Positions 1 through 9,670 of a stretch of DNA of 23,910 nt are shown in pieces (positions within the stretch are counted from its first letter, which is position 1; each line of letters starts with the position of its first letter). The translations under genes were made by a program, and so were the position numbers. The stretch is from Phytophthora quininea (taxonomy: Eukaryota > Oomycota > Peronosporomycetes > Peronosporales > Peronosporaceae), in contig JAAVTG010000061.1 of NCBI GenBank assembly GCA_011947345.1, positions 1 through 23,910 on the forward strand, given 5' to 3'. A model generated the notes under the pieces. That model did not search any database. It was not told the origin of the DNA and saw nothing but the letters and a program-made list of their open reading frames with translations.

Positions 1-1797
1 CTTGTGGTATTCCGTCCCGGATCCTGTAAACTCCAACGATTGATTTACTCAAGGGTGTCAGCGGATTCGCATTACCAGGAACCATCACGGCGCTGATGGG
101 ATCGTCAGGTGCTGGCAAAACCACACTCATGGACGTCATCGCTGGGCGAAAGACTGGAGGTAAGATCAGCGGACAGATTCTGCTCAATGGACACCCTGCC
201 ACCGAACTCGCCATCCGTCGAGCTACCGGGTACTGCGAGCAGATGGATATCCACTCGGACGCGTCCACGTTCCGCGAGGCCTTGACGTTCAGTGCGTTTT
301 GCGGCAGGATGCCGACATCCCCGACAGTCAGAAGTACGACTCGGTGAACGAATGTCTCGACCTGCTGGACCTACATCCGATCGCCGACCAGATCATCCGT
401 GGCAGTTCGACGGAGCAGATGAAGCGACTGACGATCGGCGTGGAGTTGGCAGCCCAGCCGAGTGTGTTGTTCCTGGACGAACCGACGAGCGGGTTGGACG
501 CTCGGTCGGCCAAGCTGATCATGGACGGCGTTCGCAAGGTGGCGGACACTGGTCGAACGATTGTGTGTACGATTCACCAGCCTTCTGCGGTGGTGTTTCG
601 TGTCTTCGACAGTCTGCTGTTGTTGAAACGTGGCGGCGAGATGGTGTACTTCGGAGACCTTGGCATCAACGCATCGAAGATGGTCGAGTATTTTGAAGCA
701 ATTGATGGTGTCAAGACGTTGGAGATGGACTCCACTCCGGCAACGTGGATGCTGGAGGTCATCGGCGCTGGTGTGGACAATGATGCCGGTGACAAGACGG
801 ATTTTGTGGCTGCATTCAAAGCGAGCGAGCAGTATCACAATTTGATGGATACGTTGGAACGTGGGGGTATCGGGTGTCCTTCTGTATCGATGCCAGCGTT
901 GGCGTTTGGCAAGAAACGAGCTGCTACCAACACAACCCAAGCGAGATTCTTGATCAAACGATTTTTGATTTGTACTGGCGAACACCGTCGTACAATCTGA
1001 CGCGTCTACTTGTGTCGGGCATTGTAGGTGTTTGTTTCGGCATCACTTTTCTCGGAGGCGGTTATTCGTCATATCAGGGAATCAACTCGGGGCTGGGTAT
1101 GAGCTACATGACGACGTCCTTTATCACGTACATCACATTTAATGCTGTATTGCCCATCACATTCCGAGAGCGGGCTTCATTTTACCGGGAGCGGTCTGCA
1201 GAGACCTACGGCGCGTTCTGGTATTTTACGGGGGCGACTCTCGTGGAGATTCCGTACAGCTTCGTGGCCACTTTCGTCTTCTTGGCGATCTACTTCCCGA
1301 TGGTTGGCTTTACGGGTGTGGAGGAATTCTTCGCGTATTGGCTGCACTTGACCATGCTCGTCTTGGTTCTAGCGTACTTTGGGCAGCTGCTGGCATACAC
1401 GCTTCCCAGTATCGATGTGGCAGCGATCTTCACCGTGATTGTTGGCTCCATTTGCACTTTATTCACAGGCTTTAACCCTCCAGCAAGCTCTATCCCTGAA
1501 GGATATCGGTGGCTGCATCAACTGGTTCCTCATAAACATACTTTCTCGGGTGTTACTGCCATCATCTTCGGTGACTGTCGAAGCGATGGGAATGGCAGTG
1601 AGCTCGGTTGTCGACGGATGACGAACACTCCACCTAGTCTTGCTGAAGGCATCACGGTCAAGGAGTACTTAGAAAGCGTCTTCCAAGTCGACCACAGTGA
1701 GATCTGGTCGGACTTTGCCTTCGTCATTGCCTGGATCGTAGCACTTCGTCTGTCAGCACTCCTGGCACTACAACTTGTTAATCACCAGAAGAAGTAA
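1..1797 (+). pseudogene. PDR-type ABCG transporter, C-terminal half, frameshifted (5' part outside window)
   Basis: Encodes the second nucleotide-binding domain and second membrane domain of a full-size pleiotropic drug resistance (ABCG) exporter of the plasma membrane. Visible motifs are Walker [10 protein letters not shown] (about 98-125), a KRLTIGVEL signature region, Walker B LFLDEPTSGLD (about 466-500), and a transmembrane domain ending in LVNHQKK at 1797. Compared with the related copy at 14847-18919 there are three lesions: a 5-nt deletion near 35 that gives TGA at 41-43, one T lost from a five-T run (now 297-300), and one base lost near 960-970. The reading frame therefore runs in pieces (96-347, 299-1000, 874-1797). 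Positions 1-718 show no substitutions against 16650-15927, but after 719 the proteins diverge strongly. Family assignment is secure. Whether the lesions are biological or assembly errors is open. Confidence 0.9.
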
Positions 1798-1864
1798 GCT
1801 CTTGACTTAGGACTACCGCGGTCACCGGTTGCAGACTGATGTCAAAGCAATATTGTTGAAGGTA

Positions 1865-2514
1865 TTATCGAGAAATCTCCAAACCAATTATATGCAATCG
1901 GCACCACGATTTTACATGACACGATGCCGGTCTGTCTTCAACGCGACTAAGCCGACGTCGATCCTTGGGTGGCATTAATCCATGTCCAAATCGGACCCAC
2001 CGAGTCAAGCTCCTTGCCGCTCCTTCCTTGAAAGCCCCCAGCTGGAAGCCTGGCGGTGCCTCCTCCTTATCAACCTTGCCCGTGCGTATTCCGCCTCCGA
2101 CCATCTTGCCCTTGTTGGTGGCGAACTGAATGAACACGGCGCGCGATCTGCCGTCCTTGTCGCCCGTGTGGACCTCCATTGTCGTAATGTACTCGTCGAC
2201 TTCAAACTCCAGCTCCATCGGGTCGCCGCCACCGCCGCCGTGGTACAACTTCGTAATCACCCCGAAGCCGTCCGAGACGTCGATGCCGACACCGTTCACT
2301 CGCTCGCCAGCATCGATGCGAATAAATTTCGTCTGTTGTCCGGGAACGATGGCGTTCACGTCGGTGTACTTTTCGCCACCAACAACTTCGCCAAGGACGT
2401 TGCCGTTGCCGTAAATATCGCCTCGTTCAACACTGCCTGGGATAATGTCCGTGTCGGCGAAGGTGGTAGGAGTCACGAGCGCACCGTGGCGAGCAGCTGA
2501 AACATGAGCCTCAT
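1865..2514 (-). pseudogene. Secreted jacalin-like lectin, copy 1, frameshifted in the signal peptide
   Basis: A beta-prism (jacalin-like) carbohydrate-binding domain is recognisable from GVGIDVSDGFG, a GGGGGD loop, DEYITTME and FATNKGK, in the order usual for the family. The long frame from 2476 has no ATG. An ATG at 2512-2514 starts a hydrophobic leader (MRLMFQLLATV) in another frame. Next to copy 2 (10977-11561) the leader reads GGTGCGCTC where copy 2 has GGTGGCGCTC, so one missing G separates leader from domain. The gene is tail-to-tail with the PDR pseudogene (67 bp between stops) and keeps an oomycete core promoter at 2548-2566. The C-terminal tail after the lectin domain does not match copy 2. 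The role would be extracellular sugar binding by family, ligand unknown. Confidence 0.8.
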
Positions 2515-2547
2515 GATTTCGGGGTCGTGCGAAGCATCAGGTAGAAG

Positions 2548-2566
2548 GCAAATTTGGGAATGAATC
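2548..2566 (-). promoter_or_regulatory. Oomycete Inr/FPR core promoter of lectin copy 1
   Basis: Read on the minus strand the site is ATTCATTCCCAAATTTGCC. It matches the oomycete composite core promoter (initiator TCATTYY followed closely by a CAAATTT-type flanking element), about 35-50 nt before the ATG at 2514. An almost identical block lies at the same relative place before lectin copy 2, so it is inherited with the gene. Confidence 0.7.
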
Positions 2567-3220
2567 GCCGATGTTGCCGCTAAGACCTTACGACAGATAC
2601 GATCAATGGAATCTACACATCATAAACTGCGCTCGCTCGCAAACAGATACGAGTATCTTCACTATCGACGCTGGGATCGATGTTGGGGTCGTACAGTACT
2701 ACAGCGTAGCAGTGTCCAAGTATTTCATATTTTCTTGTGTCCGCCACAGATTGATCACAAAGCTCGTCAAGTAATGTTTTTACTGCAGAATTGCGGGATA
2801 GTGGTGTGATGAACGATGGTGGTCCTTTGTTTCTCGAAAATAAAAAAACTCTTGCGACAATATTCAAATGCCGAAGTTTTACCGTTGTGACTCTTATTCC
2901 AGAGATAAGAGAGACACAGCAGGCTGGGATGAGTCCAATTCTGATGACTGCATGCTGCACTTTAAATCTGAGCGCGCCAGCTTGTTGCATGCATAGTAAG
3001 TTTCGCCGAGTCGCTACGATTGCGTTGCTTCAGATGAGCAACTCCATAGTGTAATCAAGAAATACTGTAGTATGGTTATTTTCGAGAAGTATCGAAAATA
3101 GCTTTTGAGCGGTGGCAGCAAAAGATGAAACTAACGTAGGAGAGTTGGAGTCGCACGAGGAGTTTCGATTTTGCCTTCTCGCGCTTAAGCATCTCACTAC
3201 AAGTTCCAAACACCGGCAGA
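2567..3220. other. Intergenic stretch with no supported gene
   Basis: Short frames exist on both strands, but none shows a recognisable domain or consistent start. The only structure I see is a 9-bp perfect inverted repeat (TATTTTCGA / TCGAAAATA, 6-nt loop) at 3077-3100, about 120 bp before the retroelement gag start. The left end of the DIRS-order element probably lies in this stretch, but I could not place it. Confidence 0.5.
3077..3100. repeat. 9-bp inverted repeat with 6-nt loop
   Basis: Arms TATTTTCGA (3077-3085) and TCGAAAATA (3092-3100) are perfectly complementary. It could be a hairpin in the leader or terminal region of the downstream element, or chance in AT-rich sequence. Confidence 0.4.
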
Positions 3221-5218
3221 ATGGTTCGACTTACCTCTCGCTCGTTTCTTCACCTCACCCCCGAGTGAGTGGATCAAGATGTCGAGCTACCGTTCTATGC
3301 GAAGGTTGTTTCGCTGGATGCAGACACGATCAAGTATCGTAGCTTTGAAGGAGGGAAGGCACGCTTGCCCGCTCCGTTGCCGAGGAGCGTGTGGTTCGTG
3401 CAGCTGAAGTCGACCAATTAGGACGAGTGTCCCTTCTTCGACGTCCGGTGAGCGCGATCAATGACCAGCAAGTTCACTACGGTCAAGTGGTTAGTGTCTC
3501 TGATGGTGCAATTACGATGAGGTCGGGTGGGCATGAGCTAGTAGCTGAGGCGTCCGAGATCTCAGTTGTGGCACCAGTGGTAGCACTTCTGCTTGAGCAT
3601 ATTACGTTTAACACCAATGAATGGAGCACAAGTGAAATTCAGGCCCTCGAGAGCTCCATTTTGGCTCATGTACTCGGTCGGGATGGCCAGTCCGGCTCCA
3701 ATGTTCTCTCTCAAATACTCGGGAGTTTTGGAGATGGATAGCGTCCCCGACCCGGCCAAGTTATGTCAATGGATTGACCCCAAGTCGGGGGACGATCTAG
3801 ACTTCCCTCTTCAACATGCTGTTGATTTCGCATACTACGTTGACGGAAATCACCAACCGATTCCTCGAAGCGTGGGTGAGTCATTTTGTCGTCCTTCGAA
3901 CCTTCCGCAGAATTTAAGAGCAGCTTCAATCAGTGCCTCCGTTCACGATGCGCATGAGCTATTCGACCCATTCTCCGATGACGATGACTCACCACAAGAT
4001 GTTTCCGAAAGCGCGGGTCATGAGCCGAACTCCGCGGCGGCCTCAAGCATCCGCGCTAAGAGACCACGTGGTAATACTACCAACGAAAGGGAAACCGATG
4101 TTTCTCACACCAAGTTTTCACGTCGACGCCTCGCGCTAGATAAAGATGCACTGATAGTTGACAAGCTTGGTGACGATTCCGAGCTTTTGGAACACTTCTT
4201 AAGTATTCGTAATGAGCGCAGCACAGAAGGGACTGTTTCCAAGGCGCTGGTCCGTGACCAAGAAGCTCAAGTGCGGACGGTATCATCTCCAGCGCCAAAG
4301 AAATCCTGTGCTCCTTCCAAATATGCGTTTGTACCATCGAACGACCAGGTACTTATCCACGACCGCATAACATCAGCCAAGCACGAAGGTAAGTCCGCTG
4401 TCTTGTTCTGTAAAAGCTTGATTCGGTCAGAGCACGCGGCGTTCAAGGCTCTTCCTGGTGTATGCACACGGGTTTACGACATGAGGTTTGGTTCCGGGGC
4501 TTGTCCATCAGGCATTTCGCCAGATTCTCGCGTGATGAGCGCGTGGCATGGCTTGAATCGGGCGGCTCTAACTTTGATAACATGTCGGCCACTGCAGAGT
4601 TTGCTGCTGCAACGCCGGCAACATGCATCGAAGTCGTCGTGGATGCAACAAGAGTGTTTCTGACTTATACGCGCGAGTTTTGTTGTACCGAACTGACTGA
4701 GTTGGTCGAAGGAAATTTTAGTTTCTCGAGGAAACCATCAAACTGGTGACATGGTCGGTCAAAGAGCTCTCCAGTTTAGTGTTCTGGGTGAACGATGTTC
4801 TTGAAGATTTCCGTGACAGAGTGGAAGCCGAGGGAGATTTCCGCTCGGTCATTCAACGGTGCTCTACCGAGGATCGCCTTCTTCGAGACTTGATGTTCGT
4901 GAAAGTTCACCGTCGAGTAGACGAATTACGGGTGGAGCAGCTCCCGTCCAACGGGACATTTCACACAGTTCACGGCAACAGCTACCATATTATGATCATG
5001 GTAAGCAAAAGTTTGGGCGAATCCCGAAACATGTACTACGCCAGCTGCCATCCCAAGTTGACTCCACGTCTGGGAATTCACGTCGGCTTTGCATGAGATT
5101 CCTATCTCAGCAAGGCTGCAAGCCCATTGCTGGCGGGTCTTGCATCAACGCTCATTTTGTCCCTGCGCAACTCCCTGACATCGTAAAGGCTGAAATCACT
5201 AAGCGATTCGGGGTCTAA
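3221..5218 (+). pseudogene. DIRS-order element gag-like protein, many frame changes
   Basis: Coding starts at ATG 3221 (MVRLTSRS), meets an in-frame TGA at 3266-3268, and resumes in the same frame with ELPFYAKVVSLDADTIKYR. It then moves through several frames (3391-3741, 3593-about 4470, 4462-4749, 4746-about 5000, to 5218). Visible parts are an N-terminal small beta-rich-looking module, an acidic run (SDDDDSP), basic patches (AKRPRG, KFSRRR), an alpha-helical middle, and a C-terminal CCCH finger at about 5090-5150 with spacing C-x8-C-x7-C-x3-H. By position and finger this is the structural, RNA-binding protein of the element. I recognise no closer family. Most steps between frames equal a one-base deletion. 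Confidence 0.7.
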
Positions 5219-5327
5219 AAGCTGAACATGCCGACGTATGACTCGCTCTTAATGGTCAGGTCAAATGGGTTTCACCCCAGCAAGAACCGAAGCAGCCTGA
5301 CCAACTGAAGTGTGTGGCACAAAAGTC

Positions 5328-5815
5328 CGACGAGGTTTCCTGTACTCTGGTAGCTGATCATCCCGCTGACGCTGTTGCGTCAAGTGGTGGGTCAGTGGAG
5401 AGCGCATGCGGTCGTCCAACAAAATGTGTTACTAGTGATTATTGTGATGACAACGGCGGGTCTGACGAGATTTCCTGCACTCTGGTAGCTGACTTTCCTG
5501 CTGAGGCAAGTGGTGGGTCGGTGGAGGGTGCATGCGGTCGTCAGACTAACAAATCCAGAAAAGAAAGTGGAGTGGTGAAGGCATCGGTGACGAAGTTTCC
5601 TGCGCTCTGGTAGCTAATCGCATCGCTTACCCAATAGAATTAAGTGGTGTGCCAGCAGAGGGTGCATGCGGTCGTCGGCTGGATCTCACCAATGACAAAT
5701 ATGCCGATACAACAGGTAAGATTGGCGAGGTTCCCTACGCGCGGGTAGCTGAAGTTACTACCGAGTCGGTTGTACCAACTTTGAGGTCAGTGGAGTGCGT
5801 ATGCGGTCGCCAATC
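5328..5815 (+). repeat. Four degenerate tandem repeats (about 124-137 bp) encoding a two-Cys motif
   Basis: Units begin near 5328, 5465, 5589 and 5726. Each encodes a block like DEVSCTLVAD, then 10-20 variable residues, then GGSVEGACGRQ. Nucleotide cores such as TGCATGCGGTCGTC recur. Repeats 1-2 are in one frame, 3-4 in the next, so one base was lost near 5580. Repeat 4 has lost the first Cys (PYARVAE) but keeps CGRQ. The region sits between gag and RT, where a protease could be expected, but I see no catalytic signature. Confidence 0.75.
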
Positions 5816-5837
5816 GAGACGTGTTGATCAAAATGGG

Positions 5838-7490
5838 TTGATGTGTTCTACCACCAGCACGATCAATGTCAATTTGTCGCTTTCGACGGCACGTACTATT
5901 CAGATGGTGCTCGAGGAAGAGCTGTTGCGGCAAGAGGCTCGTTTATCAATTACTCACACGAAGAGTGGCTTCATCCGCGGAAAATGTAAGGATCATTTCG
6001 AAATTGATAAGACGGCGTGTTCAAGGTTGTCTCATCTCATCCGCAGCAAGCGTATGAGCCTGGAAGAAACGACACAATTCTTGAGAGGAGAAAATGCCAA
6101 CGATTCTAGACCAATAAGGCAATCGACCTGGATCGTCTTCGGTTTGTACTTAACGGTTACCCACACCTGGACCTTCTCATCGAAATTGCTGAACACGGGA
6201 TAGATGCGCTATGGCGGAGCGGTCCAGTACCGAGGAGACCACCACCAAAGAACCATGGGTCTTGTCGTCGTTACCTGCGGGCGGTCACCCGTGGCATTCG
6301 CGAAGGTCAATCCTCCGGCCAATACCTGGTTGTGGACGCTGATATTCTGAACCTGTGGCCCGAAGTAGTCTGCAGCCCGCTTGGTGCAGTGGTAAAGAAA
6401 GGTGTAAATCCTTACGAGGAAGTTCGCACGATCCACGATCTATCATTTCCAAGGCGTACTTCCGTTAATGATGCATTTATTGTGGAGTCAGTCCCCAAGG
6501 TTCACTATGAGTCAGTGAAAATTATCGCAGTTCGAATTGAGTATTTGGCGATAAACGGTCACGATGGCCGTATACGCCTTCTCAAAGGGGATGTCAAAGG
6601 TGCTTTTCGACATTTACGCACTCGTGCAAACCAAGTTTTCAGAATGGCGGCCTATATAGCGGAACTGGGTATCCTTGTGATAGACCTTGCCGCTCCATTT
6701 GGATGGTCAGGTTCACCACCCTATTATGCGCTGTTTGGTCGAGCAATTTCGTGGCTCATGGGGTCAAATTCACCTGCGTCGGTGTCCTTATCAACAGATG
6801 AAAATGGGTTTTTCCCGTATGAGTGGGTAGACGACCATATACTGGTCGAACCTGATATGGACGATCGCCTTCACCTTGCTGAAGCTACCTTACGTCACGC
6901 TATGCTGGCCATCCTGGGTGCTAGATCAATCAACGAAGCAAAATTTTCGAAATGGAGCTCCGAATTAGTTGCACTGGGATTGTTGTGGAATACTACGCGC
7001 CGAACTGTGTCAATTCCATCAGATAAAGTAGCCAAAGCCAAAGGACGCGTTACAGCAATGCTGGACCGAGGAACGGCTACCAAAACAGAGTTTTATAAAG
7101 TCCTAGGCAGCCTTCGGCATGTGGCTACTTGCCTGCACACGGCAAGACCCTTCTATCAGCGTTTGCAATACCAAAGTACGTCAACGTCACGATTCAGCAA
7201 TATTCATCTGTCGGCAGGATCGCATGCCGATTTGTTGTGGTTTCAACAAATTTTAACGCACGGCCACCTTGCCGAATTACCGCTGTCAATGTTCGGTGAC
7301 ACGGTGAAAACTCATGTGGAGCTGTACATGGACGCCTCTAACACTGGACTTGCTGTTCTCGACCCTGCCGCAAACGAGTTCATTCAGATCGCTTTCGATG
7401 ACGACGAATTGCTAATGATTTCTCAGGAATCTCAAAACGACATCGATTTCTCCATAAATGTCAGAGAACACCTGTGTATTGCATTAGCTC
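5838..7490 (+). pseudogene. Reverse transcriptase / RNase H of the DIRS-order element, 5' part
   Basis: Copies element RNA into DNA. After a broken lead-in (good coding at 5840-5985, then stops and a frame change to about 6107), an open frame runs through RT. Motif A is LLKGDVKGAF (D at residue 87 of the frame starting 6332), motif B is APFGWSGSPP (121-130), and the catalytic motif is WVDDH (165-169). The thumb/connection follows, then the RNase H start ELYMDASNTG (about 331-340). The RNase H frame is cut after ...REHLCIALA at 7489-7490 by the hAT insertion and continues in phase at 9670. The RT catalytic aspartates are retained. The upstream stops mean the protein cannot be made whole. Confidence 0.9.
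7483..7490 (+). repeat. Target-site duplication, left copy (8 bp)
   Basis: ATTAGCTC directly precedes the hAT terminal CAGTG and is repeated exactly at 9663-9670. Eight base pairs is the standard hAT duplication length. Removing the element and one copy rejoins the host RNase H frame. Confidence 0.9.
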
Positions 7491-7501
7491 CAGTGTTCGG
7501 A
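7491..7501 (+). repeat. hAT terminal inverted repeat, left
   Basis: CAGTGTTCGGA. It pairs with the inverted right end except at the sixth base. Confidence 0.88.
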
Positions 7502-7541
7502 CAATTAAATAAAAACTGCATTGGTTCTCTAGAAAAACGTA

Positions 7542-7558
7542 ATTCGTCATTGACGAAT
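7542..7558. repeat. Subterminal inverted repeat of the hAT element
   Basis: ATTCGTCA-T-TGACGAAT, 8-bp arms with a one-base centre, 51 bp inside the left end. It may be a transposase-binding or hairpin site. Inference only. Confidence 0.4.
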
Positions 7559-7605
7559 GCGGCGTAGCAATAATAAAAATTGCAATAATTAGTCAGTATT
7601 GTGTG

Positions 7606-7680
7606 GGTTCGAACGGTGCAGCAGTTTAGACTTGACCCATCCAAGCTGTTGTGCGCGGGTTCGAGTCCCGACTCCATCAA
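7606..7680 (+). other. tRNA-like (box B-containing) sequence inside the hAT 3' region
   Basis: GGTTCGAGTCCC at 7658-7669 is a perfect box B / T-arm sequence with a CGGG/CCCG stem, followed by ACTCCATCA like an acceptor 3' strand. A CTTG/CAAG stem with a 7-nt loop precedes it. A second GGTTCGAAC lies at 7606-7614. The 5' acceptor strand, a good D-arm and U33 are missing, so it is not a functional tRNA. It may be a tRNA- or SINE-derived scrap. Confidence 0.35.
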
Positions 7681-7890
7681 GAAGCTGGTGGCTGTCAGGT
7701 TCCTGGCAGGGTTTATTTTCGCCAATCAAACAGGCCGGCGACGGCAAAATTGACAGTCATCAGTGGACATGGAGCAGGGATTTTTATCGGTGTTTTAATA
7801 TGACCTGTTATAATGAATCAGGAGTTGAAACCGGTTTTTATTTTGTATTGGAGGCGGGGAGGCTCTCAGTCAAAATCGCTTTGGCTAGCA

Positions 7891-9401
7891 CTAGACAGCG
7901 TTTACAGGCTCAACTGGGGCGCTTTCACCACCAAGGAGCGTAGTGAAGTCCCACAGCTCTCGGTTGCAGCGTAGGAAGACAATGGTCTCGAAGTTCGCCG
8001 GCAGTAAGCGTGAGCGAAGCGGTGTCAGGACTAACTTGCACTGTGAAAACAAGCGCTCGCAACGATTGCTTGTTGGTGGAATCATACACAGTATGTCTTG
8101 ATACTTGGAGATCGAAGAGTGACGAGGGCGCTTCGCCTGACGGAGAGTAGCCGTAGCGAAATCCTCTTTGTCGTTTTTCTTCTCACGAGCCGTTGAGAGG
8201 ACAGCGAATCCAGCAACAGCGTCTTCTTCCTGCGAACTTAGCGACCGGTTTGACAGCAACTTTACTATCGCACTCTCGAATTCAGGAGAGTGGATGATCT
8301 TGGCTGTCGGCTTGAGGTCGTCAGCTGTTGACGGATACTTTGCAATGACAGCGTCGAATAGAAGACGAACGTCAGCGAGATTTCGCCGCTCCGATTGCAG
8401 ATGCACACAGACGCTGTCCAAATCAGCAAGCTTCTCGACAAGCTGGACAATTTTGCGGTGGGTGCTCGGACGCGGTAACAAGTCTTCAACAGCAGCAACC
8501 ATCTTGATCGCATCACGTATCTTGACGTACCGCGACAACATGTTGAAAGTCGAGGACCATCTCGTAACGTTAGCCTTCAACGGCTTGAGATCCGTGAAGC
8601 GTGCCAGCTTAGCACTGTTGTTCGGAAGGCGTAGCTGGATACAGAGAGCTTGAACTTGATCAATCAGGTCTTGGAAGTCCTTGAGGTAGCGACCGACAGC
8701 GAGGTTAAACCGATGGCTGGCGCATCCAACCAGTGGAATGCCCAGCCGGGTCGCTATGGCCTGGTTCGTTGGGCAATTGTCGCTCACGATGAAGAGAACC
8801 ATCTCCGTAGTCTTGTGGTAGACGGATAGCACAGCGTCGATCATGGCAATGTGGGCATCAGCACTCTGCCCATGCTCTGCATGAGAGATTGAGAGCAACG
8901 GCTGCCTCAGATCGCCCTCCCGAACAAACACAGCGTAGATGGCAACAAAGTGGATCGTTCCGCACGACCAGCCGTCGAACATGAGCCCAAATGAATCTCC
9001 CATGGCTGCTGAGATCTTGGTGCCAACACGCTCAGCAACATGGCGCATGTAGCGCTGCAGCGTTTTCGAAGAAACGGGCCCAACACTTGCGAGAGAGCGG
9101 GTGAGGGGGTCGTCGACTTCGCTGAGAGAGTGGTTCCTCACGATGACCCATTCCATCCAGTTGTATATCTCCATCGTCCTCTGGTCCACGAAGCCGTGGG
9201 CCTCCAAAGTGGCGCCACCGTTTAGCTGGCTGGCCTCGAAGTTTTGCAGGTATCCCGGGTGCTTGGTGGCGAGATGGCTGACGAGGTTGCTGTAGCCGGT
9301 TCCTGGCGCTTGCTTCCGGGATTTAGCACATTCCTTGCAGGAGAACATTCCCCACCGCAGTCCGTGTAGAAATACTCGCAGATGCCGCGCGACGTTGTCA
9401 T
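7891..9401 (-). CDS. hAT transposase, BED finger to dimerisation domain (probable frameshift near 9350)
   Basis: Cuts and pastes the hAT element. In the frame entering from 9504, the order is a BED-type zinc finger (FSCKEC ... SHLATKH, residues 54-82), catalytic Asp in MFDGWS (D177), Asp in VSDNCPTN (D242), CASH (261-264, the CxxH motif), TRW (314-316), and catalytic Glu in NRCERLFS (E483) within the C-terminal hAT dimerisation domain. All three acidic residues are present. The in-frame sequence before the finger has no good ATG. The neighbouring frame gives [16 protein letters not shown] from 9401, resembling the usual start of the BED region, so one base is probably lost or gained near 9350. 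It ends at 7891, about 400 bp before the element end. Confidence 0.88.
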
Positions 9402-9651
9402 TTGCTTGAAGTGTAGCGATCGAAAGTCGAAATGAACAACCACAGACGAGAGCTATAGAACAAAATGATCGACGCACCACAGCCAGCCGTCTGTAGTTGT
9501 CCACAGGACACCAGCCATCCTTTTACGTGAAGGGTAAAAAGTAAATATACTTATTACGGGGCCAATTGTAAATTGTACGGTCTTTTCTACTTTCCAATAA
9601 TCCGTTATTCCGTCAATATAATATTCAATTTATTGTATTTTAATAACTTTT

Positions 9652-9662
9652 TCCGATCACTG
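9652..9662 (-). repeat. hAT terminal inverted repeat, right
   Basis: On the minus strand CAGTGATCGGA. It starts immediately inside the right target duplication. Confidence 0.88.
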
Positions 9663-9670
9663 ATTAGCTC
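9663..9670 (+). repeat. Target-site duplication, right copy (8 bp)
   Basis: ATTAGCTC, identical to 7483-7490. The host RNase H frame continues from its last base. Confidence 0.9.

Larger units (their letters stand above)
7491..9662 (-). mobile_element. hAT DNA transposon, 2172 bp, with TIRs and TSD
   Basis: Ends are CAGTGTTCGGA (7491-7501) and, read inward from 9662, CAGTGATCGGA: an 11-bp terminal inverted repeat with one mismatch, typical of hAT. It is flanked by the exact 8-bp duplication ATTAGCTC. Inside are one transposase gene on the minus strand (7891-9401), an AT-rich 160-bp 5' region before the right end, and about 400 bp of 3' region with an 8-bp palindrome-like hairpin (7542-7558) and a tRNA-like stretch. 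It landed in the RNase H domain of the DIRS-order element, so it is the younger of the two insertions. Confidence 0.92.

Noticed and set aside
371..985. 204-codon minus-strand frame opposite the PDR pseudogene
   Set aside because: Same shadow as above; the sense strand carries Walker and signature motifs.
1982..2500. 172-codon plus-strand frame opposite lectin copy 1
   Set aside because: The minus strand has the lectin domain, a leader and a promoter. The plus-strand frame has none of these.
2613..2990. 125-codon minus-strand frame upstream of lectin copy 1
   Set aside because: No domain, no matching frame upstream of lectin copy 2, and no initiator placed for it. Too little to call a gene.
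5328..5815. CRISPR-like array
   Set aside because: Units are long, diverged and coding, with no short identical repeats, and the setting is eukaryotic.
5328..5815. Retroviral-type aspartic protease between gag and RT
   Set aside because: No DTG/DSG catalytic triad is present. The recurring motif is a Cys pair with GGSVE and CGR.
7606..7680. Functional tRNA gene
   Set aside because: The 5' acceptor strand, D-arm and U33 are missing; only the T-arm half is convincing.
8168..8653. 161-codon plus-strand frame within the hAT element
   Set aside because: Antisense to the transposase, which has all its catalytic motifs on the minus strand.
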